The notes: generated by a model not told the origin, from the letters alone. A stretch of DNA of 64,000 nt from Paenibacillus xylanilyticus (GCF_009664365.1 NZ_CP044310.1:1933001-1997000), one strand, 5' to 3'; shown: positions 54,460 through 63,513, counted from the stretch's first letter. Program-made: numbers and translations.

Positions 54460-54520
54460 TGAATGCGAGTTATGGCAAGTGAGTGATTGGATTTTAGCAT
54501 AAAAATGCAGTGAAGCTGCA

Positions 54521-54558
54521 CTGCCTTCTTCATGCTGCTTGGCAGGGGAAGAAGGCAG
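54521..54558 (+). repeat. Intercistronic hairpin before the GH94 gene
   Basis: CTGCCTTCTTC (54521-54531) pairs perfectly with GAAGAAGGCAG (54548-54558), 4 nt before the RBS AGGAGG. No T-tract. It may stabilise mRNA or affect translation of the GH94 gene. Confidence 0.6.
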
Positions 54559-54569
54559 GATAGGAGGAT

Positions 54570-57500
54570 ATGGATAGATACATGAATACGATGACTAGAT
54601 CGCAAATCAACATTCAAGCTGGCGAGCTGAACTTCACATTCTGGGAGAGCGGTGATCTGTTCCAGGCAGTAAGTGGACAGGCCATGATCAATCAATTAAT
54701 GACAAGCCCGGTAGACGGGTCCATGAATAATCTCTATTTGCGTTTTCATGACGAATCCAGTATTCGTTATGTCCCAATGCTCGGCATCCATTCCGAGAGC
54801 CAGGTTCATCACGACGGAGACCGACTGGTGTGGGCAGGAAATGCAGAAGGTGTGACTTATCAGGTTGTTTTTGCACCGTCAGCTCGGGGAGTCTGGTTCT
54901 GGGATGTAACGGTTAACGGCCACGGGGAAAAAGTGGATGTCATCTACGGCCAAGACATTGGCATAGCTGACCCCGGAGCGGTACGAAGCAATGAAGCCTA
55001 TCTTTCGCAATATATCGATCATGCCGTATTTGAGGATGACAAATGGGGGTATGTCGTAGCATCCAGGCAAAATCAACCGCAGGGCGGGGTATTTCCTTAT
55101 GTGCAGCAGGGATCTCTAACTCGTGCTACGGGGTATTCAACCGATGGATTCCAATTCTTTGGCTTAAGCTACAAGGAAACGAATATTCCGGAAAGCCTGC
55201 TTAAACCCTCGCTCGCAAATGAAGTATATCAATATGAATTTGCATATACAGCCCTTCAGTCAGAAACTGTGGTTTTGAATGGCGAAGCCCGCTTTGTATT
55301 CTATGGCCTGTTCCAGGCGAATCATGCGGCAGCCATTAAGGAACTGGAGTATAAGGATGTTGTGGAGCAAGCCTGGAACGAATATGAAGCGAAAAGTACA
55401 GGGAACGGAGCTGCTGAAGCTAGCTCTGCCAACGCTTTGCCTAAAGTTTCCTTGAACCCGACTCTGGGTGAGCCGCTTCGTACTTTGGCTATGTCTGATG
55501 ACGAAGTGAATGCCCTTTTCCCGGCTTCAACCAGACAACAGGAAGAACGTGCCAATGGCGAACTGTTGGCATTTTTCACAGACACTTATGAGCATATCGT
55601 CCTCAAGGAAAAGGAAATGCGCGTGGAGCGTCCGCATGGTCATATTTTGATGAGCGGAAACAATGTGAAACTGGGCGAGAATGTAATTACGACGACTTCC
55701 TACATGTACGGTATTTTTAACTCACACATCGTTGTGGGCAATACGAACTTTAACAAAATGATGAGCAATGCCCGCAGTGCGCTGAATATCGCGAAATCCT
55801 CCGGTCAGCGGATCTACGTAGAGATGGACGGAATCTTCCATCTGCTCACCATGCCGTCTCTCTTCGAGATGGGCTTCAACTATGTGCGCTGGTATTACAA
55901 AACGGATCAGGACACGCTGATTGTCACGAACTATACAACACTGGATACTCCTGAAATACGTTTGCATGTGAAATCGGAAAAAGGAATCGCTTATCGCTAC
56001 CTGATCACCAATCAGATCACCATGAATGTGAATGAGTATGAATTGCCTGCCCGTGTCACCGAACAGAACGGTGAACTTCGCATTAAGGCGAATACGGACA
56101 GCCTCAGCGCCAAGGAATACCCGAATCTGGAATATCGCATGTCTGTGAGCGGAGCGGGAGTCAAAGTTGGCGATGAGACCCGACTGGCGAGTGGTGTGAA
56201 TTCGGGTGACGGATCCATTTTCACCTTGCAGCTGGGGAGTACGGCTGAATGGACAATGACCATTCAAGGCCTGCTTGAAGGAGAGAGTGTGGTGTTGTCT
56301 ACACGCAGCTTCGAGGAGGAAGTCGATGCTTATCGTGCCTTTTATGCGAAAGTCATGAATGGGTTCCATCTGTCGCGTCCTGGGAAGCCGAATGCAGAAG
56401 AGCTGTTCAAGGTCAATGCGCTTGCATGGTGGTATACCCATAATATGCTGGTCCATTACTCCGTTCCGCACGGTTTGGAGCAATATGGCGGCGCAGCTTG
56501 GGGTACACGGGATGTATGTCAGGGGCCGGTCGAATACTTTATGGCTACGCAAAAATATGAACAGGTCCGCGATATTTTGAAAATGGTGTATTCGCACCAG
56601 TATGAGGATGACGGCAACTGGCCGCAATGGTTCATGTTTGACCGTTACTTCAAAATTCAGCAGGAAGAGAGCCATGGGGATATCATTGTATGGCCGCTTA
56701 AAGTACTGAGTGACTACCTGATTGCAACCAAGGATTACTCCATTCTGGATGAAGAGGTTCCTTACACCGTTAAACATGGTTTCCATTTTAGTGAAGAGAA
56801 AGCATCGGTGCTGGAACATGCGCAGAAAGAGCTCGAATATATCCGCAGCCACTTCCTGCACGATACATTCCTTTCCTCGTATGGTGATGGAGACTGGGAT
56901 GATACACTTCAACCCGCGAATGCCCAACTGAAACAGTATATGGTCAGCAGCTGGACCGTTGCCCTTACGTATCAAACACTGAGCCAGCTATCCAGAGCAC
57001 TTGTGCCTGTGAAGCCGGAACTAGCGGCAGAATTAAGCAGCATGGCTGCAGGGGTGAAAAAGGACTTCAACAAATATATGCTGGATACCGACGTTATTCC
57101 TGGTTTCGTATATATGGAAGATCCAGAGCAAGCCAAGCGGATGCTGCATCCGGATGACAGCGAGACTGGCATTCAGTACCGTCTGCTGCCGATGACACGC
57201 AGCATGATTGCGGAGCTTCTGGAGCCAGAACAAGCAGCGTCTCACTATCGTTTGATTAAGGAAAAATTGTTCTGCCCGGACGGCGTGCGGCTTATGAACC
57301 GCCCAGCCCAATACGATGGAGGGGTAAGCACTCATTTCAAACGTGCTGAACAGGCGTCCAACTTCGGTCGTGAAGTTGGTCTGCAATATGTGCATGCACA
57401 TATTCGCTACATTGAAGCCATGGCGAAACTTGGTAATCCCGAGGAAGTATGGAACGGCCTTGGCATCATCAATCCTGTGGGTATTCAGCAAGTCGTGCCT

Positions 57501-57953
57501 AATGCGGATCTCCGCCAGAGCAATGCTTACTTCAGCAGTTCTGATGGTAAATTTAACAACCGCTACGATGCGCAGGAGCAGTTCGATAAGCTTCGCACAG
57601 GTGAGGTTCAGGTAAAAGGCGGCTGGAGAATCTATTCCAGCGGACCAGGGATTTACATGAACCAACTGATCTCGAACGCACTGGGCATTCGTCAAGAGGA
57701 AGAGGATCTCGTCATTGATCCCATCCTTCCGGCAAGTCTGGACGGCCTGCACTTTGATTTCCAATATAACGGAAAGAATGTGACCTTTGTCTATCATCTT
57801 GGTGGAGAAACGGTACAACGTGTGCTGCTGAACGGCAAGGAACTGGAGACGACGAGACTGCAGCAGCCTTATCGTCAGGGGGGACTGCGTATTTCGCGTA
57901 CAACCCTTGAGCAAGGTCTGGCCGAAGGTAACGTGATCGAGATTTACAGCTAA
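54570..57953 (+). CDS. GH94 phosphorylase, 1,2-beta-oligoglucan phosphorylase-like
   Basis: 1,127 residues. The C-terminal part is a GH94 (alpha/alpha)6 catalytic domain: GTRDVCQGP, DGNWPQWFMFDRYFK, and GDGDWDD (773-778), whose last Asp778 aligns with the general acid of GH94. The extra ~500 N-terminal residues (beta-rich) match the length of the 1,2-beta-oligoglucan phosphorylases; cellobiose-type enzymes are ~800. It would release glucose-1-phosphate. No signal peptide. Start uncertain: AGGAGG (54562-54567) is only 2 nt from ATG 54570 and 14 nt from ATG 54582. Confidence 0.88.
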   Translation: MDRYMNTMTRSQINIQAGELNFTFWESGDLFQAVSGQAMINQLMTSPVDGSMNNLYLRFHDESSIRYVPMLGIHSESQVHHDGDRLVWAGNAEGVTYQVVFAPSARGVWFWDVTVNGHGEKVDVIYGQDIGIADPGAVRSNEAYLSQYIDHAVFEDDKWGYVVASRQNQPQGGVFPYVQQGSLTRATGYSTDGFQFFGLSYKETNIPESLLKPSLANEVYQYEFAYTALQSETVVLNGEARFVFYGLFQANHAAAIKELEYKDVVEQAWNEYEAKSTGNGAAEASSANALPKVSLNPTLGEPLRTLAMSDDEVNALFPASTRQQEERANGELLAFFTDTYEHIVLKEKEMRVERPHGHILMSGNNVKLGENVITTTSYMYGIFNSHIVVGNTNFNKMMSNARSALNIAKSSGQRIYVEMDGIFHLLTMPSLFEMGFNYVRWYYKTDQDTLIVTNYTTLDTPEIRLHVKSEKGIAYRYLITNQITMNVNEYELPARVTEQNGELRIKANTDSLSAKEYPNLEYRMSVSGAGVKVGDETRLASGVNSGDGSIFTLQLGSTAEWTMTIQGLLEGESVVLSTRSFEEEVDAYRAFYAKVMNGFHLSRPGKPNAEELFKVNALAWWYTHNMLVHYSVPHGLEQYGGAAWGTRDVCQGPVEYFMATQKYEQVRDILKMVYSHQYEDDGNWPQWFMFDRYFKIQQEESHGDIIVWPLKVLSDYLIATKDYSILDEEVPYTVKHGFHFSEEKASVLEHAQKELEYIRSHFLHDTFLSSYGDGDWDDTLQPANAQLKQYMVSSWTVALTYQTLSQLSRALVPVKPELAAELSSMAAGVKKDFNKYMLDTDVIPGFVYMEDPEQAKRMLHPDDSETGIQYRLLPMTRSMIAELLEPEQAASHYRLIKEKLFCPDGVRLMNRPAQYDGGVSTHFKRAEQASNFGREVGLQYVHAHIRYIEAMAKLGNPEEVWNGLGIINPVGIQQVVPNADLRQSNAYFSSSDGKFNNRYDAQEQFDKLRTGEVQVKGGWRIYSSGPGIYMNQLISNALGIRQEEEDLVIDPILPASLDGLHFDFQYNGKNVTFVYHLGGETVQRVLLNGKELETTRLQQPYRQGGLRISRTTLEQGLAEGNVIEIYS

Positions 57954-58052
57954 AAATGGTAGAAGAACACTGGGGTAACAGGGATCGAAAGATGATTCTG
58001 TAACCGGAGTGTATCAGATAAGGGTTAGTCCGTTTACCAACTATTCAAGAAG

Positions 58053-58079
58053 TCAGGTCCTCCAGCCCGGAGGGCCTGA
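58053..58079 (+). repeat. Intercistronic hairpin before the LacI gene
   Basis: TCAGGTCCTCC pairs with GGAGGGCCTGA (one G-T wobble), loop AGCCC. No T-tract. It precedes the regulator gene by 24 nt. Confidence 0.55.
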
Positions 58080-58103
58080 TGAAATAACAGGGGAGCGAAG
58101 ATT

Positions 58104-59120
58104 GTGGTCAGTATCAAGGATATCGCCAAAAAGGCGGGGGTTTCAATCTCCACCGTGTCTTATGCGCTGAATGGCAGCAATAAAGTGACAGATGAGACCA
58201 GCTCCAAAATTTTGGCCATTGCCAAAGAGCTGAACTATGTTCCGAACGCTGCCGCTCGTACGTTGAAGAAAAGGGAGTCCAAAATTCTTGGTGTATTTCT
58301 GACAGACTTTAGCGGAGATGTATACGGGGATTTGCTTAGTGGAATGAAGACAGTTTGCAACGCTCAGGGCTATGACTTGATTGTCTGCAGTGGCAAACAG
58401 TCCCACCGGATGCTTCCGGAGCGAATGATTGATGGGGCGGTTATACTCGATCATACGTTTGCCAGCGAGGAGCTGCTGCAATATGCCGATCGGGGACATA
58501 AAATTGTCGTTCTGGACCGAGAGCTTCATCATCCGAATATCAATCAGGTACTGCTGGATAACAAGGCAGGAGCTACACTGGCGATGGAACATCTGATCGA
58601 GCAGGGACATACGAAGATATATGTCGTAACTGGTCCGGAGGGTTCATTTGACTCGGCACAACGGATGAAAGCGGTAAGACAAGTAACCGAGCGGGAAGCA
58701 AATGTGGAATGGATCGAGATTGTAGGAGACTTTGAGAAAAGTGGCGGAGAGCAGGCCGCTGAGTTAATTATTCAAGAGTATACGAGACCGGCTGCGGTAT
58801 TCTGTCTCAATGACGAGATGGCTATTGGTCTGTGTAATCGCTTGGCCGAAAGTGAGCTGCAGATTGGCCGGGATATTGATGTCATCGGTTTTGACAACAT
58901 TGAACTGAGCAAATATGTTCAACCAAGGCTGGTCACCATTGACTATTCCAAAAGGAAATGGGGTTCCCTTGCAGCGGAGCAGTTAATCAAAATTATTGCC
59001 GGAGAACCGGTGGATCATGAACGAATCTACGTTACATTGGTGGAGGGTGGTTCAGTTTGCAGACAGGTTCCAGAAGATATCCCATTGCCTATTCGCCATG
59101 AACGGGTGGTTAGCTCTTGA
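58104..59120 (+). CDS. LacI-family transcriptional regulator
   Basis: 338 residues: N-terminal LacI HTH (VSIKDIAKKAGVSISTVSYALN) with hinge (AARTLKKRESKILGVFLTDF), then a periplasmic-binding-like ligand domain. GTG 58104 follows GGGGAGCG. It is the last gene of the glucan operon and the obvious candidate to bind the two GAAACGATT-N6-AATCG(C/T)TTC operators, with an oligosaccharide or glucose-1-phosphate inducer. Confidence 0.93.
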   Translation: MVSIKDIAKKAGVSISTVSYALNGSNKVTDETSSKILAIAKELNYVPNAAARTLKKRESKILGVFLTDFSGDVYGDLLSGMKTVCNAQGYDLIVCSGKQSHRMLPERMIDGAVILDHTFASEELLQYADRGHKIVVLDRELHHPNINQVLLDNKAGATLAMEHLIEQGHTKIYVVTGPEGSFDSAQRMKAVRQVTEREANVEWIEIVGDFEKSGGEQAAELIIQEYTRPAAVFCLNDEMAIGLCNRLAESELQIGRDIDVIGFDNIELSKYVQPRLVTIDYSKRKWGSLAAEQLIKIIAGEPVDHERIYVTLVEGGSVCRQVPEDIPLPIRHERVVSS

Positions 59121-59188
59121 TGCGAGAGGATGACTACGTCAGTTGTATCATCACAAATAGCTTCAACGATGTCAGTGCTGTACCCCGA

Positions 59189-59234
59189 GAGACAAGGCTT
59201 AGAAGAATTACAGCATTCTTTTAAGCCTTGTCTC
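59189..59234 (+). terminator. Long hairpin ending the glucan operon
   Basis: GAGACAAGGCTTA ... AAGAAT pairs with ATTCTT ... TAAGCCTTGTCTC. The T-tract is short, so it may also act as a 3'-end stabiliser. Confidence 0.7.
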
Positions 59235-59250
59235 TTGGTATATGAACACA

Positions 59251-59280
59251 ATAAAAAAGCCTCTCACAAGGAGAGGCTTG
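59251..59280 (-). terminator. Terminator of the 34-residue gene (minus strand)
   Basis: AAGCCTCTC pairs with GAGAGGCTT around loop ACAAG, with a T6 tract on the minus strand just after the hairpin, 5 nt past the stop of the small gene. Confidence 0.8.
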
Positions 59281-59284
59281 GCCA

Positions 59285-59389
59285 TTAAAGGCCCTTGGTT
59301 TTGTCGTTGTTGTAGGCTGCAGTGAAAATGCCTGTCATGAACAAAGCAAGTACAATTGCAATAATCCAGAATGTCAATGAGAACGACAT
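59285..59389 (-). CDS. 34-residue membrane miniprotein
   Basis: ATG 59389 to TAA 59285 on the minus strand encodes MSFSLTFWIIAIVLALFMTG followed by 14 residues ending NNDKTKGL: one membrane helix and a short polar tail. AGGAGGTG (59404-59397) precedes ATG with 7-8 nt spacing, a -10-like TATAAT lies at 59432-59427, and a terminator follows by 5 nt. Too short for standard ORF calls. I recognise no family; other small membrane proteins modulate transporters, oxidases or proteases. Confidence 0.72.
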   Translation of the reverse strand: MSFSLTFWIIAIVLALFMTGIFTAAYNNDKTKGL

Positions 59390-59467
59390 ACACTTGCCAC
59401 CTCCTGTACATTTAGCACTTTCTTCTATTATAACCAATAAAGGAAGAAAAGGAATGCCTATACAGAA

Positions 59468-60532
59468 TCATTTGTAAAATAAAAAGTGAGTAGGTACAGG
59501 TCTGAGATTGCCGTCTGATGGATTGTTCACAACCCGATTGTTCAGGATTAGCGAGGAGGAGCCGCCGCCATCCAGATTGTAGGCATCCACTACGCCAAGT
59601 TTGTATAGACGACCCTGAAGCTCTTCTAGAGTCGCACCAGAGCTTCCGCTTTCGTTATATCCATCCACGACGATAATAAGCAGCTGATCATCCTTGTAAT
59701 TGCCAATTACGGTACGTGGAGCCCTCTTGGGCGAAACCTTCCACTTAGCAGGAATGGCTGTTTTCTTGCCATTCTGAAGCAGGACAGGTACAAAAGTTGC
59801 ACCGAACTGTGGTTTGAGGCGGTCCAGGGAGTTTTTATCAAAAAATTTGCCGCCTACCAGTTTGCCCGTATCGTTAAGTCCTACAAAAAACAGATCCTTG
59901 AAACTGGCTTGGAAGCCGTTCACATATTTACCGTCCATGACCGTTGTGCTGAGCGGGTATCGTTTGCCACCGCTATCCGCGAATCCGCCTGCATTAATTC
60001 CGGCGATTGCGCCATTTCGCTTAACGGCCTGCATGGTTGTCTCGGCCTTTCCAGGTTCACTGCTCATGGCCATTTTCATGGCCGTAGGGTTCTTCAGTTT
60101 AACTTTCATTGCGTAACCCTTATATGTGCCAGGGTTCACTCGATAGAGTTCAATTGTAAGCCGGTCACTGTTAACCCGTTCAATGGGAACGCCGAGCTTG
60201 GACGAAATACGCTGGTTGTATATCGTTTCCGGACGTGCGGCTTGTGCCGACGCCGATTGAACAATGGTAGACATCGTACTGGTCGTACGATTATACAGCT
60301 CTGTCGTTCTTTTAATAGAAGAAGAAGTTTGAACGGCAGCTTCCTTGGCCCCAGCAAGCTCCTGGCGTATAGCCTGGGTCTGGGGAGTAATCGTTTCCTC
60401 TGACAGTCCGGAATGAATCAAATCCCCGGGTTCAAGCGGGGGGCGAAACAGCAGCAAACAGATGATCAATCCAATAAAAGGAGCAAGTGCAAGCATAAAA
60501 AAACGATTAACCTGTTTTACGGGTGTAATCAT
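59468..60532 (-). CDS. Membrane-anchored phosphodiester glycosidase (NAGPA) protein
   Basis: 354 residues. N-terminal signal anchor (residues ~11-29, FFMLALAPFIGLIICLLLF), a helical linker (~45-95) and a NAGPA domain (GAIAGINAGGFADSGG, DGYNESGSSGATLEELQ, hallmark YNLDGGGSSSL). Paralogue of the protein at 11692-12798 but anchored rather than cleaved. Overlaps the following coiled-coil gene by 4 bp on the minus strand, suggesting that both work together at the membrane. The substrate, perhaps a wall or exopolymer phosphodiester sugar, is not known. Confidence 0.85.
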   Translation of the reverse strand: MITPVKQVNRFFMLALAPFIGLIICLLLFRPPLEPGDLIHSGLSEETITPQTQAIRQELAGAKEAAVQTSSSIKRTTELYNRTTSTMSTIVQSASAQAARPETIYNQRISSKLGVPIERVNSDRLTIELYRVNPGTYKGYAMKVKLKNPTAMKMAMSSEPGKAETTMQAVKRNGAIAGINAGGFADSGGKRYPLSTTVMDGKYVNGFQASFKDLFFVGLNDTGKLVGGKFFDKNSLDRLKPQFGATFVPVLLQNGKKTAIPAKWKVSPKRAPRTVIGNYKDDQLLIIVVDGYNESGSSGATLEELQGRLYKLGVVDAYNLDGGGSSSLILNNRVVNNPSDGNLRPVPTHFLFYK

Positions 60533-60939
60533 TTGAGCAGGTCCATCTTTTTCTGGAGGGTTTCCAGTTGCTTTTTGACTTCGCTCAGCTGGGTGTACAA
60601 TTTATTGCTGTTATCCGTTTTGTCGCTTGCATTATCCTTAGTAAACGTCAGCAGCTCGTTGAAGGATTGAACTTGTCCCTGCAGGTCGGCTACTTCCTTC
60701 GATATCGTTGTTAGCTGATTTTCATAGTCCGCTTTTAGCGCGGCAATCTGCTGCTGATTATGGGCCTGAATCTGACTAAGCATCTGCTTCTGAAGATGGT
60801 TACTATAGTAGTAGGTTCCCACAACTCCCAGTGCAATGAGAACAATCCACATGACCAGAAAAAGCTTGACTGAAGATCCGGCCTTGCCTTTGGCGCTCCG
60901 GGTGTGATGGATGTCAGAAGGTTGAGCAGAAGGTTTCAT
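60529..60939 (-). CDS. Membrane protein with coiled-coil
   Basis: 136 residues: a basic N-terminus, one membrane helix (~27-45, LFLVMWIVLIALGVVGTYYY), then a long coiled coil (~50-135, LKADYENQLTTISKEVADLQGQVQ ... LYTQLSEVKKQLETLQKKM). ATG 60939 follows AGGAGTG on the minus strand. Its stop overlaps the start of the NAGPA gene by 4 bp. I recognise no family; its partner gene suggests a scaffold or assembly role in the envelope. Confidence 0.75.
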   Translation of the reverse strand: MKPSAQPSDIHHTRSAKGKAGSSVKLFLVMWIVLIALGVVGTYYYSNHLQKQMLSQIQAHNQQQIAALKADYENQLTTISKEVADLQGQVQSFNELLTFTKDNASDKTDNSNKLYTQLSEVKKQLETLQKKMDLLK

Positions 60940-61367
60940 ATCATCACTCCTGGTTATAAATAGTTTAAAAAATACCAATCCTCATTCTATCATGCCACTA
61001 TTGATTACGCAAAAATGAAATTCTTTAAGTAATAGGATAAAAAGAGATTGCATCGGATGGAAGTCCTAGGATACAATTTCTTATAGATGCAATAAGTAGG
61101 AACTTTGGGCAGGATTTTCGACCTTTTTAGCTAGAGATGCAGGAAAATTATACTATATTTTGCATGAGTGAGGCATATATATTGCAATGTCATGATGCAG
61201 TTTTTGTGAAATAAAGCAGTTGTATGGCTGTTCATCCATTTATTCATCATATTTCGACATCATTCGACTTTGCTTCTTCTATACGTGGACTGTCGCAAGT
61301 ATGGTGATAGAATCAAGGCAAAAAAGTAGAAAAGTATTTGTCCAATACATAACCAGGGGGAACAATC
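60940..61367. other. Divergent intergenic region (428 bp)
   Basis: AT-rich region between the NAGPA operon (minus) and the ComA-like regulator (plus). A weak plus-strand promoter TGGACT-N16-TAGAAT (near 61287-61315) is the only element I can suggest. No ComA-box (TTGCGG-N4-CCGCAA) or ORF. Confidence 0.35.
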
Positions 61368-62024
61368 ATGAAAAAAGTATGGCAGGTGGTCATCGTAGAT
61401 ATCCACCCCACCAGCATGCTGGGTACCAAATTGATATTGGAAGAGCAGCAGGATTTACTTGTACGGGGAATGACCTCAACAGGTACAGAAGGACTAGAAT
61501 TGGTGAAGATCCATCAACCCGATCTTATTCTAATGGACTATCGGCTTCCTGAAGGGCAAGCAGATCCATATATTACTCAGATGAAGAATGCATCCGTGCA
61601 TAGTCATGTTATTATTTTGACCGATGAAGACAATGTGAAGTTGTTTCGTCATCTTATGGGTCTTGGTGCAAGCGGCATGCTGTCGAAGCAGGCTTCCCCT
61701 AGCCAGCTGATTCACCTTATCTCCGGGCTGCGGGAGGGATGCGTATCCATTCCAATTTCCTGGCTTACAAGTACGGAATGGGCTCAGCCGACTGACTCTC
61801 CAGGAGAAGAATTTCTGGTGGAACTGACAGAAACCGAAACTTTTATCATGGAAAGAATTGTTCAGGGCGTAACCTATGATAAAATAGCCAGTGAGATTAA
61901 CGTCAGCCGACGTTCCATTGATAACTATCTGCGCAAAATCTATGTGAAGCTGGATGTAAGCAGCCGCGCACAAGCTATTGAACGCTATGCCTTATATGCG
62001 AGACAGGCCAAGACGCTATCCTGA
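61368..62024 (+). CDS. ComA-like orphan response regulator
   Basis: 218 residues. Receiver with D11, phosphorylation site D57 (LILMDYRLP), Thr (ILTDEDN) and Lys (MLSKQAS); the second acidic residue of the usual D-D pair is Ile12 (VDIHPTS). C-terminal LuxR-type HTH (~150-210, LTETETFIMERIVQGVTYDKIA). It resembles ComA in layout (VDxHPxxMxGTKxILE). No histidine kinase adjoins it. RBS GGGGGAA precedes ATG 61368. Confidence 0.85.
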   Translation: MKKVWQVVIVDIHPTSMLGTKLILEEQQDLLVRGMTSTGTEGLELVKIHQPDLILMDYRLPEGQADPYITQMKNASVHSHVIILTDEDNVKLFRHLMGLGASGMLSKQASPSQLIHLISGLREGCVSIPISWLTSTEWAQPTDSPGEEFLVELTETETFIMERIVQGVTYDKIASEINVSRRSIDNYLRKIYVKLDVSSRAQAIERYALYARQAKTLS

Positions 62025-62164
62025 AAACCGTTCTTCATTTATAAAGGTGCAGGATTTGAATCAGGAGGCGGGTCCAATCGTCATATTCGGCGCTCAGCAG
62101 GAATAGGTTGAAGTGGTTGTGGACTGCGAGCACAGTTCGGAATTGATGAAAGGGGAACGGACCG

Positions 62165-63388
62165 ATGAAATATTTCTTCGCCTCCCGTACAAACAGGCTG
62201 TTGTCTTCACCACTCCGGGATATTCGTGAAATGTCTGGCCGGGATTATTTCATTTCTCTGGCCGAAGAGTTACCTGCAGAGGAATTATTTCCGTTCAAGC
62301 TGCTGGAAGAAGCAGCCGTATCTGTATTCAGTTCTGGGCCATCTGCTCTTCAGTATGGTGAGCCAGGAGGCTACAGGCCTCTGAGAGAGTGGCTGGACAC
62401 CGACTGGAATATCCGAAAAGACATACGTACAGTGCCAGAACAGATTTTATTAACCACAGGAACCCAGCAGGCAATTGATTTGGTGATGCGTCTGCTGCTG
62501 GAGCCAGGGGATTCCGTATTGGTAGAACACCCTACCTCTCCGGGTTGTCTTGAAGTTTTGGAAATGCAAGGGGCCAAAATTGTGCCTGTCCTTGGCGATT
62601 CAGACGGCATATTGCCAGATCTATTGGAGCACCACATGCAGCAGCTTAGACCGAAGCTGCTTTTTGCTGCGCCAAGCTTCTCGAATCCGACGGGCGTGCT
62701 GTGGTCCATGGAACGGAGAGAGGCTGTGCTTGATCTGTGCTCTCGTTACGGGGTTTTGCTTGTTGAGGATGACTCGTATGGAGAGCTCCACTTCGACGGT
62801 CTGGAGACGGCAGACTTCTATCGCAGGTTTCCTTCGTTATTTGCGCTAGATACTGCTGATCAAGGCGGGCATGTACTATATATTGGTTCGTTCAGCAAAA
62901 CGGTTGCACCTGCACTGCGCACGGGCTGGGCCGCAGGACATCCTGCCTTGATACAAGCCATGGCTTCAGTCAAGCGGATTGCAGATGGACAGTCCAGTCC
63001 AATGAATCAGCGGTTATTATATCAGCTGCTCGCCCAGTCTCCATTTAAATGGAGTGACCATCTCTCCATGCTAAACCGGGAGTACAAAATCAGACTGAAG
63101 CTGATGCTTGAGCTGCTCAAAAGGCCTGGATGGAAAGGGGTTCAATATACCATTCCCAAAGGAGGCATGTATCTGTGGATTCAACTTCCCGAGGGGTTGG
63201 ATAGCGGAGCACTGCTCAAAGTGGCACTTTCCAAAGGTGTGTCCTTTCTGCCAGGTTCTCTCTGCTCCACGGGTGTCCAGGATCACCGCCACATTCGATT
63301 GAATTTCAGTCATCCTGGACGCGACGAGCTGCTGCTGGGCATGAACCTGATCAGTGAAGCCATCTCAGAATTCACTGCTCGCAATTAG
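62165..63388 (+). CDS. PLP-dependent aminotransferase (class I/II)
   Basis: 407 residues with PLP motifs: GTQQAIDLVMRLLLEPGD, PSFSNPTG, DDSYGELHFDG, and the lysine in IGSFSKTVAPALRTGW. The N-terminus (LQYGEPGGYRPLREWL) is typical of 2-aminoadipate/LysN-type aminotransferases and of the aminotransferase half of MocR regulators; no DNA-binding domain is present here. Substrate unknown. AAAGGGGAACGG precedes ATG 62165. Confidence 0.9.
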   Translation: MKYFFASRTNRLLSSPLRDIREMSGRDYFISLAEELPAEELFPFKLLEEAAVSVFSSGPSALQYGEPGGYRPLREWLDTDWNIRKDIRTVPEQILLTTGTQQAIDLVMRLLLEPGDSVLVEHPTSPGCLEVLEMQGAKIVPVLGDSDGILPDLLEHHMQQLRPKLLFAAPSFSNPTGVLWSMERREAVLDLCSRYGVLLVEDDSYGELHFDGLETADFYRRFPSLFALDTADQGGHVLYIGSFSKTVAPALRTGWAAGHPALIQAMASVKRIADGQSSPMNQRLLYQLLAQSPFKWSDHLSMLNREYKIRLKLMLELLKRPGWKGVQYTIPKGGMYLWIQLPEGLDSGALLKVALSKGVSFLPGSLCSTGVQDHRHIRLNFSHPGRDELLLGMNLISEAISEFTARN

Positions 63389-63513
63389 CAGCATGATACA
63401 GAGAGCGAGAGTGGGCTTTCTTCAAAAGAAAGTGAGATCTGCAATTCCTAAGTAAATAGATGAAATTTTGTTGAACAAATAAAAAGAGTTCATAACCCAA
63501 AGTAATTACCTTA

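Noticed and set aside
61220..61552. 110-codon plus-strand frame before the ComA-like gene
   Set aside because: It overlaps the regulator start in another frame, lacks an RBS and has unlikely composition.
63415..63433. Short hairpin CTTTCTT/AAGAAAG after the aminotransferase as terminator
   Set aside because: No T-tract follows; stability too low.
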